A stretch of DNA of 64,000 bases from an uncultured Clostridium sp. Its GTDB lineage: Bacteria; Bacillota; Clostridia; TANB77; CAG-508. Shown in pieces: positions 17,238-25,160 of the stretch. The notes beneath the pieces are model-generated. The model was given only the letters and a program-made list of their open reading frames with translations, was not told where the DNA came from and made no database searches. The stretch lies in NCBI GenBank assembly GCA_902462295.1, contig CABQAZ010000006.1, forward strand, positions 11,395 to 75,394. Reading direction: 5' to 3'. Numbering within the stretch: position 1 is the stretch's first letter; the number at the start of each line of letters is the position of its first letter. The position numbers were made by a program, and so were the translations under genes.

Positions 17238-17921
17238 TTGAACTTAGATTTTGTTAACAATTTATTTAATAATTTAAAAGAAAACAAAACAACAAAAGAT
17301 TTTATTAATGAACTATCAGATTATCTTGAGAATAATAAAACAAATATTGAATGGAATAATTTATTGGAAGATGATTTAATTATTAATGATAATAAAATAA
17401 TTGCAAAATACAAAGATAAAATGCTAAAAGAAAGAGCTAGTATATTACAAAATTATGCTGAAAATACAAAAGAAGATGGAGAAATGTATTATGTTTATAA
17501 TGTGAGTCAAAATGATAACAATTCTTATAATATTAGTAAAACAGATAAGAGTCATAAAGTTATTACAATAGCAATAGATAGTTTACCCCAAGGAGTTCGA
17601 TTAGGTAGTGTTTTACGAGAGCAAGGAGATAAATTTGTTTTGGATGAAAAAGCAACACGAATTGTAGGAGAAAAAATAAACGATATGATAGAGAAACAGA
17701 TAAAAGAACAGAATAAATTTCTTGATAGTAAAAGAATTGATGGACATATTTATGAGGTTGAAGAAAAAAGTAATGGTAGGATATGGTTATATGATTCTAA
17801 TAATATTATAGATGGAGGAATTGAAGGGTTTGAAGAGATAGAGTTTCCTAAAGATTTATATGAAGTGGCTAAAAAGGGAGATAAGTTTTTATATAAAAAT
17901 AGATGCTATCAGAAAATATAA
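17238..17921 (+). CDS. Hypothetical protein, 227 aa
   Basis: Starts at TTG with AAGGAGAG 10 nt upstream. Soluble and charged; the middle (DSLPQGVRLGSVLREQGDK) and the C-terminus (GHIYEVEEKSNGRIWLYD) look like two small beta-barrel folds, and the first recalls DUF3006-type proteins, but I cannot place it with confidence. It follows the nuclease gene and ends at a strong terminator. Confidence 0.65.
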   Translation: MNLDFVNNLFNNLKENKTTKDFINELSDYLENNKTNIEWNNLLEDDLIINDNKIIAKYKDKMLKERASILQNYAENTKEDGEMYYVYNVSQNDNNSYNISKTDKSHKVITIAIDSLPQGVRLGSVLREQGDKFVLDEKATRIVGEKINDMIEKQIKEQNKFLDSKRIDGHIYEVEEKSNGRIWLYDSNNIIDGGIEGFEEIEFPKDLYEVAKKGDKFLYKNRCYQKI

Positions 17922-17929
17922 TATGAATA

Positions 17930-17968
17930 AAAACACTCAATAGTGTAAAATGACTATTGAGTGTTTTT
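17930..17968. terminator. Bidirectional terminator
   Basis: A perfect 14-bp stem, AAAACACTCAATAG with CTATTGAGTGTTTT, sits between convergent genes and has T-runs on both strands. Confidence 0.93.
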
Positions 17969-17974
17969 GTCTAT

Positions 17975-18574
17975 TTATAGAACAGCACCTAAAACCAATA
18001 TACCTAAATTATCTTCATAAATTTTTTTGAATTGTGTCATAGGTAGTGGATTAGTGCCTAAGCCAACTTCAATAGTATATCCAGGTCTGTTATAATTTTG
18101 AATAAACCAGTCTTTATATCCGGCAAAGCTTGAATTATAAGGTGTAGGTTCAAGAGAATATCCACTTACATTAGCAAATTGTCTTCCAATAAATAAAGAA
18201 TTTGGCGGATTGTAGTTTTGAGACTGCAAATAAATCACTTCGCCTTGTGAATGATATGCTAAAATTAGTCTAAAATTGTGTTGAAGTGTAAAATTATAAA
18301 CAGCTAAAGCTTCAGGTTCAGTAAGTGGACCATATCCAACAAAGTCACGTGGTGCGGGTGTTGTGAAGCCTTGCTCATATTTTATTTCACGTGCTTTTTC
18401 CCATTCTGCAGGAAATTGAAGATTTAAGTCTACACCACGAATATTGGCTTTCCAACCATCTGGAAAAGGAATTGTTGCAAATCCATAAGCTATTTTTTCT
18501 GCCTGTTTATAAGATGGAGATGATTTTGGGAGTGCACCTGTGACTAAATCTACCCCGGTTGGATTAATTTTCAT
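17975..18574 (-). CDS. M14 zinc peptidase, C-terminal part (interrupted gene)
   Basis: On the minus strand the frame reads INPTGVDLVTGALPKSS, GWKANIRGVDLNLQFP, LAYHSQGEVIYLQ (third zinc ligand His) and PGYTIEVG (catalytic Glu), which is the C-terminal two-thirds of an M14 carboxypeptidase-like enzyme of the gamma-D-glutamyl-L-diamino acid peptidase type. There is no proper start codon or ribosome site here; homology begins at the attachment site. The first third, with the HxxE zinc motif, lies 8.2 kb away at 26785-27120 on the same strand. Joining the parts at the shared GA gives a 301-aa protein with all catalytic residues. Related Bacillus enzymes act on spore or vegetative peptidoglycan peptides. 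Confidence 0.92.
   Translation of the reverse strand: MKINPTGVDLVTGALPKSSPSYKQAEKIAYGFATIPFPDGWKANIRGVDLNLQFPAEWEKAREIKYEQGFTTPAPRDFVGYGPLTEPEALAVYNFTLQHNFRLILAYHSQGEVIYLQSQNYNPPNSLFIGRQFANVSGYSLEPTPYNSSFAGYKDWFIQNYNRPGYTIEVGLGTNPLPMTQFKKIYEDNLGILVLGAVL
18544..18556 (-). other. Left attachment site of the peptidase intervening element
   Basis: On the coding (minus) strand GGGGTAGATTTA here matches GGGGTTGACTTA at 26785-26796. The two mismatches flank a shared GA (plus-strand TC at 18549-18550). TTAATTTTCA at 18564-18573 is inverted relative to TGAAAATTAA at 26778-26787, a possible recombinase-binding motif of the circle junction. Confidence 0.75.
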
Positions 18575-18676
18575 AGGAGTAAAAGCTAGCAATCATCTGT
18601 GAATAAAAAATCTAAATATAAAAACACATTTGAATACAATGATATTTAATAAATTTCTGAAAAGATAAGTAAGTAA

Positions 18677-18705
18677 TTGACTAAATCAAATAATTATGTT
18701 ACAAT
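18677..18705 (+). promoter_or_regulatory. Promoter of the DUF4143 ATPase gene
   Basis: TTGACT (18677-18682), 17-bp spacer, TACAAT (18700-18705), 23 bp before the ATG and followed by AGGAGG. Confidence 0.75.
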
Positions 18706-18727
18706 AAATGTATAGGAGGTACATAAA

Positions 18728-20029
18728 ATGGAACGAAAAATGTCGAAAAAATTGCTAGAATGGAAAAATGATACAGAAAAGACACCATTAATTTTATATG
18801 GAGCTAGACAAGTAGGAAAGACCTATACTATATTATCATTTGGAAAAGAGAACTATAAGAATGTAGCATATATAAATTTTGAGGATAATAGTGAGATATC
18901 AAAAATTTTTGAACAAGATTTAGAAGTAGAAAGAATTATAAAAGAATTAAGTGTAAAGTTAGGAATAACCATATTAGAAGAAGATACATTAATATTTTTT
19001 GATGAGATACAAGCTTGTGAAAGAGCTTTAACATCATTAAAATATTTTGCAGAAAGTAAGACAAAATATCATGTTGTAGCAGCAGGTTCATTACTAGGGA
19101 TTGCAATTAATAGACAAAAATATTCTTTTCCAGTTGGAAAAGTAAAAATGCTTACATTATATCCATTAGATTTTGAAGAATTTTTGTGGGCATTAGACAA
19201 AAAAGATTTGGCAGATATGATAAGACAAGCTTTTTCTGAGGATAAAGAATTTTCATTACATAGTTTAGCAAATCAGTATTATAGATTATATTTGGCAATT
19301 GGTGGAATGCCTAGAGCAATTTTAGAATACAAAGAAAAACAAGATATGGATTTTGTAACAGCAATTTTGAAAGATATTAATAATTCATATATAGCAGATA
19401 TGGCTAAATATGCAAGTTCCACAGAAACAACAAAAATTATGGCAGTATATAATATTATTTCAGCACAATTAGCTAAAGAAAATAAAAAATTTCAATATAA
19501 ATTAATAAAATCAAGTGCAAGAGCTTATGAATATGAAACAGCAATTAATTGGTTAAATGCTTCAGGAATCATAAATCAATGTACAAAAATCAAAGAAGGA
19601 AAATTGCCACTTTCAGCATTTATAGAGCCAGAAAGTTTTAAAATCTATATGAGTGATGTGGGATTATTGTGTAATAAATTTGGAATACCTACTAATATTG
19701 TAATTGTGGAAAATGATAACATGAATGATTTTAAAGGAGCTTTGGCTGAAAATTATGTATGCAATAGTTTAGTTCAATGTGGATTAAAACCATATTACTG
19801 GGAATCTAATGGAAAAGCAGAAGTGGATTTTGTAGTGCAAGATAAAGAGGGAAATATTATTCCGATTGAAGTTAAATCAAGTATACATACAAGGTCAAAA
19901 AGTCTAAATGTTTTTAAAAGTTTATATAAAATTCCTTATTCTATTAGGATATCAACTAAAAATTTTGGATTTGAAAATGATATAAAATGTATTCCTTTGT
20001 ATAGTGTATTTTGTTTAGATAAGTTATAA
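18728..20029 (+). CDS. AAA_14/DUF4143 family ATPase
   Basis: The 433-aa protein has an N-terminal P-loop GARQVGKTYT (near residue 25), Walker B LIFFDEIQACERAL, the sensor-like HVVAAGSLLGIA, and a C-terminal DUF4143 domain with the PD-(D/E)xK-like segment EVDFVVQDKEGNIIPIEVKSS. These two-domain proteins are very common in anaerobes; their role is not settled, with proposals including toxin-antitoxin or defence functions. The C-terminal nuclease-like motif is intact. It has its own promoter and ends in a hairpin repeat that is duplicated after the helicase gene. Confidence 0.9.
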   Translation: MERKMSKKLLEWKNDTEKTPLILYGARQVGKTYTILSFGKENYKNVAYINFEDNSEISKIFEQDLEVERIIKELSVKLGITILEEDTLIFFDEIQACERALTSLKYFAESKTKYHVVAAGSLLGIAINRQKYSFPVGKVKMLTLYPLDFEEFLWALDKKDLADMIRQAFSEDKEFSLHSLANQYYRLYLAIGGMPRAILEYKEKQDMDFVTAILKDINNSYIADMAKYASSTETTKIMAVYNIISAQLAKENKKFQYKLIKSSARAYEYETAINWLNASGIINQCTKIKEGKLPLSAFIEPESFKIYMSDVGLLCNKFGIPTNIVIVENDNMNDFKGALAENYVCNSLVQCGLKPYYWESNGKAEVDFVVQDKEGNIIPIEVKSSIHTRSKSLNVFKSLYKIPYSIRISTKNFGFENDIKCIPLYSVFCLDKL

Positions 20030-20287
20030 GTGTTTTGATGAAGCGGATATAAAAAGTGTCCACTTCGGATAGGCTCAAAGTGTCCGTTTGAAAGCTTTTG
20101 TGAAGTGTTTCAAGCGGACATTTTGACTATATAAAAAATCCTTATATTTCAATGAAAATTAAGAAATAGGGTGTGTCGTGTTTAAAGGGTAAGATACAGG
20201 GGCAAGGTTAAAGTTGGAAAATAGGATGTATCTTGTAAAAGATGGAAAGAAGTAGATGGAGGATAGAATAAAGGGCGAAATTAGAAT
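20030..20287. other. Non-coding stretch with hairpin repeat 1
   Basis: No ORF is convincing. A 70-nt segment (20076-20145) folds into a 12-bp hairpin (GTCCGTTTGAAA with TTTCAAGCGGAC, one G-U pair) followed by ATTTT. It is about 75% identical to 24664-24733 after the helicase gene. It is probably a terminator duplicated with its surroundings. The rest, with G-rich short words (AGGGTGTGTCGTG), shows nothing I can name. Confidence 0.6.
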
Positions 20288-21388
20288 TAGGATAAAATAT
20301 AAATTTTCTTAATATAGGTTTACAATAGATATGTCACACTAAAGAATAGAAAAAGGAAATACCAATATGATATAATGTTTTTACCACAAAACTAATATCG
20401 AAAGAAGGTATTTCCTATGAATAGTATAACACAAGATATAATATTTAAGCAATCAGTTGTAGAATATTCATTAAAACATGGAGTGACAGAAGCAGCAAAA
20501 AGATATAAACAGCATAGAAAAACAATATACAGATGGAGAGAAAAGTATGACGGAAGCAGAAAATCATAAGTAAATAAATCAAGAAGACCCCATTCACATC
20601 CAAATCAACATACCCAGGAAGAAATAAAAATGATAAAGAAATATAAGGCACAAAATCCAGATGTTGGGTTAGTGGTATTGTGGGTAAAATTGATGAAAAA
20701 CGGATATACAAGGCAAATAACGAGTTTGTATAGGGTGATGCAAAGGCTAGGAATATATAAAAAGACACCAAGTAAGATGTGAAATATGTGCCAAAGAAGT
20801 GTATGTCAAAAGAATTAAAAGAGCTATAAGAAAAATATTATCAATATACAGCAATAGATGAGTATACAAGGCAAAGAGTATTATGGGCGAGCAAAGAACA
20901 TAGTACATATGCATTAACACAATTTATAGAAATAATAATAAAGAAATTTAAATATAAAATAGAATGTATACAAACAGATAATGGATTTGAATTTACAAAT
21001 AGATTGAATTCAAAAAAAGCCAAAGAGAAGACGATGTTTGAAAAGAAGCTGGAAGAGCTAGGAATAGAACATAAACTAATAAAGCCAAGAACACCAAGAC
21101 ACAATGGAAAAGTTGAAAGAAGTCATAGAAAAGACCAAGAAAGATTTTATTACAAGAGAATATTTGTAAGTTTTGAAGATTTTAAAGAAAAATTAAGGCA
21201 TTGGTCAAGAGAGTACAATAACTTTCCAATGAAACCATTAGGATGGAAAAGTCCAAATGAGAAATATGAGGAATTTCAAGCATTGTAGAGCCAACATATC
21301 ATATTTGGTATATGAAACACTAGATTTATCAATAAAGTGTGACATATGTTTGACAAACCTACATAGGATAAAATATAAATTTTCTTAA
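20288..21388 (+). mobile_element. Degenerate insertion sequence with 25-bp flanking direct repeats
   Basis: Identical 25-bp direct repeats (starting TAGGATAAAATATAAA) at 20288-20312 and 21364-21388 bracket a 1,051-bp element. Its ends form imperfect inverted repeats of 28 bp (20313-20340 and 21336-21363; 22 of 28 match, with ATATGTCACACT perfect). Inside is one transposase gene with several stops. Long exact target duplications are not typical of IS3 or IS481 elements (usually 3-15 bp) but are reported for the IS1202 group (about 24-29 bp); family assignment is open. Confidence 0.85.
20417..21288 (+). pseudogene. DDE (rve-type) transposase, broken
   Basis: The frame from 20417 reads an N-terminal helix-turn-helix (GVTEAAKRYKQHRKTIYRW) and then meets stops near 20567, 20779 and 20816-20830. 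The last part is open: YTAIDEYTRQ (first Asp), CIQTDNGFEF (second Asp), GKVERSHRKDQ (Glu) form a complete DDE triad. The enzyme is therefore dead as encoded. Without decay it would be about 290 aa, in the IS3/IS481-like range. A 94-aa ORF from 21004 is the surviving C-terminal piece. Confidence 0.85.
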
Positions 21389-21454
21389 AAACTAGAAAAA
21401 ATAAGAATAATATGGTACAATTTTATTATAAAAAGATTTTTATAGGAGGATAAA

Positions 21455-21874
21455 ATGAATTCTAAAGCATATACAGAAGTTAATTTTATCATAAATGAAA
21501 TGAGTAATGAATTGTCAAATAAAATTCCAAAAGAGATAAAAGAAATGATTAAAGAAAAAATGGATGAAACATATGAATTTTACATAGATGATGAAGAATG
21601 GGAAGAAAAGGAATTGTTAGAAGATACTGAAAAAATTTTATCAGTTTTATATACAGATTATATAGCAAATGAAGAAGAAAAAAAGGTAATTTTAAATAAA
21701 GAAAAGATTATTATGCAAAAAAAATACGAGAACACAATTCAAACAAAGAATTTATGCGATGTATTTCCAAATAAAAAATATTTTAATGAAGAAAAAGAAA
21801 TAGTGAAAGTTGAATATAAGAAAACATGGTATCAAAAAATAATTGAATATATAAGGCTAAAGATTAAGATATAA
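21455..21874 (+). CDS. Hypothetical protein of a clostridial accessory family, 139 aa
   Basis: AGGAGG 7 nt upstream supports the ATG. The N-terminus (NSKAYTEVNFIINEMS, NKIPKEIKEMIKEKMD, YEFYIDD) resembles a family seen scattered in clostridial genomes, with no known function. The protein is acidic in its first half and basic at the C-terminus. It lies just downstream of the dead IS and 53 bp before the helicase gene in the same direction, so the two may be coexpressed. Confidence 0.65.
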   Translation: MNSKAYTEVNFIINEMSNELSNKIPKEIKEMIKEKMDETYEFYIDDEEWEEKELLEDTEKILSVLYTDYIANEEEKKVILNKEKIIMQKKYENTIQTKNLCDVFPNKKYFNEEKEIVKVEYKKTWYQKIIEYIRLKIKI

Positions 21875-21927
21875 AACAACTAAAAGTGTAAGTGAAATTT
21901 ATATAATAATTAATATTGGGAGGAAAA

Positions 21928-24660
21928 ATGTCAGTTAATTTAAAATATAAACATCAGCAAAAAACGTATCAACTTATGTGGCAAGAATTAGAAAAATATG
22001 GAATGGCAGCATTTTCATATCCAACAGGATGTGGAAAATCATTTCCGCCACTTAAGTATATAGAAGATTATTTAAATCATCAGCAGAAAGGAAATACATT
22101 AATTGTTGTTCCATATAATATTATTGCTGATCAATTTAAAGATTATATAAAACAATATGTGGATAATGGAAATAAAAGATTAAAAAATAAAAATATTATG
22201 GTAATTACATATTCAAAACTTGCTTTATGGATGAAATATGCAAAAAATTATGAAGTCGATATAGCAATTTTTGATGAAGCTCAAATGCTTGGTGCAGAAA
22301 CTTATGAACCCGCATTTGAAAAATTAAGAGAACAGTATTCAGAAGCAAAATTGATAGCAATGACTGCAACACCAGAAAGAATGGATAACAGAAATATGTT
22401 ATATGAAAAATTTGGAGAACATGTAGTATATGAAATGAGTTTAACCGAGGCATTGAGTGGTTCTAAAGAGGGGGAAGTCATTTTAAAAGCACCCAAATAT
22501 GTCAGAGTAATATCTCAATTAAAACCACTTCTTTCAATATATGAAGAAAAAATTGCTAAATATAATAACCCTAATAGAAAACCAATCCTATCGGAAAAAT
22601 ATCAAAGATTAGCTAATATTGTAAGCAATGCTCCTGGTATGGAAGATGTCTTAGCCCAAGCAATTACTAAGAAAAATGGAAAATTTATTGTTTATTGTAA
22701 AAATAGAGAAGATATGTTCAAAAAAATGAAAGATGCAAAAGCAATATTTGGAAAAGTAAATGATAATATAAAAATGGATTATTTGTTATCTATTGATTCT
22801 AATGGAACAGGAAAAACAACCCCACAGAACTTAAAATCATTAAGAGAATTTGAAGAAAGTGAATACAATGATACCCTTCAACTACTATTTTGTGTAGATA
22901 TGCTTAACTTAGGAAAACACATTGATGGTGAAAAGCTTGATGGAGAAGTATTTTTTAGAGAAACTTATTCATCTCAAGTATATAAACAGCAAATGGGGAG
23001 AATTATGGTTCCAGAAGATAAAGGAGAACAAAAAATAATAATAGATGCTGTAAATAACTGGCTTAGACAGGTAGATGCTTTTGATGAACTAGTTCAAGCT
23101 ATTGGTATTGGAAATGGAAAAAATCCAGAAAATAACTATGATTTATTTAAATTAACAGCTGAAGAAATTGAGTTTCTAGATTTGTTAAGAGAAATTGGTG
23201 AAGAACTAAGATATAACTGCTTTGGTACATATGAACAAATAATTGAATGGTTAGAAACTCATGATGGTAAAATGCCACAAGCTAGACTTAGAAAAAACGG
23301 CAGATATATTAACGGTGAGGAACTTGAAGAAAATGAACTTGAAGAAAGAAAATTATATGGTAGATGGCTTAACTGCCCTGAAAAGAAAATGCTTGATAAA
23401 TATATAGGAATAGACATTAAAGATATACCAGAAGAATGGCAAGAAAAAATACAAAAATTAAGAAGTTTTGGGTTAGGACTAAAGAAAAAAGGGGTATATG
23501 AGAGATTAATAGAATGGTTAGATATGCATAATGGAAAAATGCCTAAAGCATCAGCTACATTTAGAGATGAAAACGGAGATTATATTAGAGCTGAAAATCT
23601 TTTGCCAGAGCAAAAAGAAGAAAAAAATTTATATAATGATTGGACTAAAAGCGATGAAATCAAAATGCTAAAAAAATATATTGGTGTTTCTCTTGAAGAA
23701 ATACCAGAAAGCGAAGAATGTAAAGAAATAATAAAGATACTTAGATCTTATGGACTAGGAATTTCTTTGCATGAAGAGTATATTGACTTTTTAAAAAGAT
23801 ACGGAAGAGAACCACGCCAAGGAATAAGAAGAAATGGAAAAACACTTGGAAAAAATGAAACAACAGATGAGCAGAAAAAAGAAAAAAGTTTATATTATAG
23901 ATGGAATAAATCAGAAGAAAAAAAGATTTCAGATGAATATTCTGGAATGCCATTAGATGAGGTCCCAGAAAATTGGAGAAAAAAAATTGAAGAACTCCGT
24001 ATATTTAACGTAGGTAATAAAGATATAAGACCTTTGTTTGAAAAAATGGTTGAATGGCTTGAAATTCATAATGGAAGAACTCCTTTTGGGTATAACGGTA
24101 TTCCGGTTTCAGAATTAAATGAAGAATTGTTAGCAGAAAGAACACTATTTAATGAATGGATTAATAGTGATTTGAAAAAAACAACTTGGAAATATATTAG
24201 CCGTGATTTATCAGAAGTACCTGAAGAATGGAGAGAACAAGTTGGAAAAATGAGAGAATTAGGAGTTGGGCTAGATATTTTTGATGAAATGCTTATATGG
24301 TTTAATGAAGGTCATAAAGGAAAATTGCCTTTAGCTAGATTTTGTAAAGATGGACATGTTATTAGCTCCACTCAAATGACAGAAGAACAAAAGAAAGAAT
24401 CTAGTTTTTCTCAAAGGTGGAGAATAAGTCCATTAAAAAAAGCCTTAGATACCTATGCCGATAAAACTATTGATGAAATTCCAATAGAATGGAGAAATCA
24501 AATATCAACATTAAGAAAAAATGGAATATTTGGTAAAACGAAACAGGAAAGAATTACAGAAAGATTAAAAAAATCAGTAGCAAGAAATGTAGAATATAAT
24601 TCAAATGTAAGAGAGGAGATTGGGAAAAGTATTAGAAAGGAGAAGGAAAAATTAGTATAG
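21928..24660 (+). CDS. Superfamily 2 DEAD/DEAH-like helicase with tandem helicase-associated repeats
   Basis: The 910-aa protein has an N-terminal SF2 helicase core: Walker A YPTGCGKS, Walker B IFDEAQML, motif III MTATPERMD, and motif VI-like QQMGRIMVPED. From about residue 425 it carries five tandem ~80-aa repeats, each with a W-x-x-x-HxGKMP-like start, a basic NGR-type turn and a PEEW-x-x-x-I-x-x-LR end, typical of the helicase-associated (HA) domain that may bind nucleic acid. The GGGAGG site puts the start at 21928. HA-repeat helicases occur on mobile elements; a defence or maintenance role is possible but not shown. A terminator follows. Confidence 0.85.
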   Translation: MSVNLKYKHQQKTYQLMWQELEKYGMAAFSYPTGCGKSFPPLKYIEDYLNHQQKGNTLIVVPYNIIADQFKDYIKQYVDNGNKRLKNKNIMVITYSKLALWMKYAKNYEVDIAIFDEAQMLGAETYEPAFEKLREQYSEAKLIAMTATPERMDNRNMLYEKFGEHVVYEMSLTEALSGSKEGEVILKAPKYVRVISQLKPLLSIYEEKIAKYNNPNRKPILSEKYQRLANIVSNAPGMEDVLAQAITKKNGKFIVYCKNREDMFKKMKDAKAIFGKVNDNIKMDYLLSIDSNGTGKTTPQNLKSLREFEESEYNDTLQLLFCVDMLNLGKHIDGEKLDGEVFFRETYSSQVYKQQMGRIMVPEDKGEQKIIIDAVNNWLRQVDAFDELVQAIGIGNGKNPENNYDLFKLTAEEIEFLDLLREIGEELRYNCFGTYEQIIEWLETHDGKMPQARLRKNGRYINGEELEENELEERKLYGRWLNCPEKKMLDKYIGIDIKDIPEEWQEKIQKLRSFGLGLKKKGVYERLIEWLDMHNGKMPKASATFRDENGDYIRAENLLPEQKEEKNLYNDWTKSDEIKMLKKYIGVSLEEIPESEECKEIIKILRSYGLGISLHEEYIDFLKRYGREPRQGIRRNGKTLGKNETTDEQKKEKSLYYRWNKSEEKKISDEYSGMPLDEVPENWRKKIEELRIFNVGNKDIRPLFEKMVEWLEIHNGRTPFGYNGIPVSELNEELLAERTLFNEWINSDLKKTTWKYISRDLSEVPEEWREQVGKMRELGVGLDIFDEMLIWFNEGHKGKLPLARFCKDGHVISSTQMTEEQKKESSFSQRWRISPLKKALDTYADKTIDEIPIEWRNQISTLRKNGIFGKTKQERITERLKKSVARNVEYNSNVREEIGKSIRKEKEKLV

Positions 24661-24663
24661 GCT

Positions 24664-24733
24664 AAAAATATCCGTTTTAAGGCTTTTTATGAATATTGGA
24701 AGCGGACATTTTAACTATATGGAAAATACTTAT
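24664..24733 (+). repeat. Hairpin repeat 2, copy of 20076-20145
   Basis: Seventy nucleotides starting right after the helicase stop are clearly homologous to the segment after the DUF4143 gene, including AAGCGGACATTTT and CTATAT. Each copy follows a cargo gene. Confidence 0.75.
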
Positions 24734-24808
24734 TAGTATTTTTTGAGAAGTTTGATAAAAATTAAATTTTTTTTATACACAGGGGAGGACAAAATCGATT
24801 TTTATGAG

Positions 24809-24846
24809 CAAATAAGTGAAGGAGTTAAAACTCTTTCACTTATTTT
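24809..24846 (+). terminator. Terminator hairpin downstream of the helicase gene
   Basis: AAATAAGTGAAGGAGTT pairs with AACTCTTTCACTTATTT (one mismatch), followed by a T-rich run. Confidence 0.8.
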
Positions 24847-24899
24847 AGTATTTTTCAAAAAAATAATCATAAAATTAAATAAAAAAGGAAATAAAACAA

Positions 24900-25034
24900 A
24901 TGGCAAAACAAGAACAATTGCAATTTTTTTGCATATTCAAAGAAGAAAAAGTCGATTTTCAAACATTATTAGAAAAGGTATTTATAGAATTTATCCAAGA
25001 AAAAGAAAATAAGAAGAAATCTTCTAAATCTTGA
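24900..25034 (+). CDS. Small ORF upstream of the second recombinase, 44 aa
   Basis: ATG at 24900 with AAAAAAGGAAAT upstream reads MAKQEQLQFFCIFKEEKVDF and ends in a Lys-rich tail. It is too short for homology by eye. It parallels the 54-aa ORF upstream of the sigK-element recombinase in size, charge and position, so it is a candidate directionality factor. The alternative reading frame at 24743-25012 is less likely because it lacks a ribosome site. Confidence 0.4.
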   Translation: MAKQEQLQFFCIFKEEKVDFQTLLEKVFIEFIQEKENKKKSSKS

Positions 25035-25100
25035 AATACAAGAAAGTTTCAAGAATATAGTTAAATTTTTTTTGAACTTTGTAAAATAAGAAAGAAATGA

Positions 25101-25160
25101 TATAATATTCTTTAGCAGATGATTGCTAAAGAATAGGAGGCGAAAATGATCTTTAGCAAT
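25101..25160 (+). promoter_or_regulatory. Recombinase leader with two mutually exclusive hairpins
   Basis: TATAAT at 25101-25106 is followed at once by arm 1 (25107-25117, ATTCTTTAGCA), arm 2 (25124-25134, TGCTAAAGAAT), AGGAGG (25135-25140), the ATG (25146) and arm 3 (25150-25160, TCTTTAGCAAT). Arm 2 can pair perfectly over 11 bp with arm 1 or (as 25122-25132) with arm 3, the latter looping out the ribosome site and start codon. It may be an RNA switch or a set of operator half-sites. Confidence 0.65.

Noticed and set aside
24743..25012. 89-aa ORF between helicase and recombinase
   Set aside because: No ribosome site, runs through a terminator hairpin and overlaps the better-supported 44-aa ORF in another frame.
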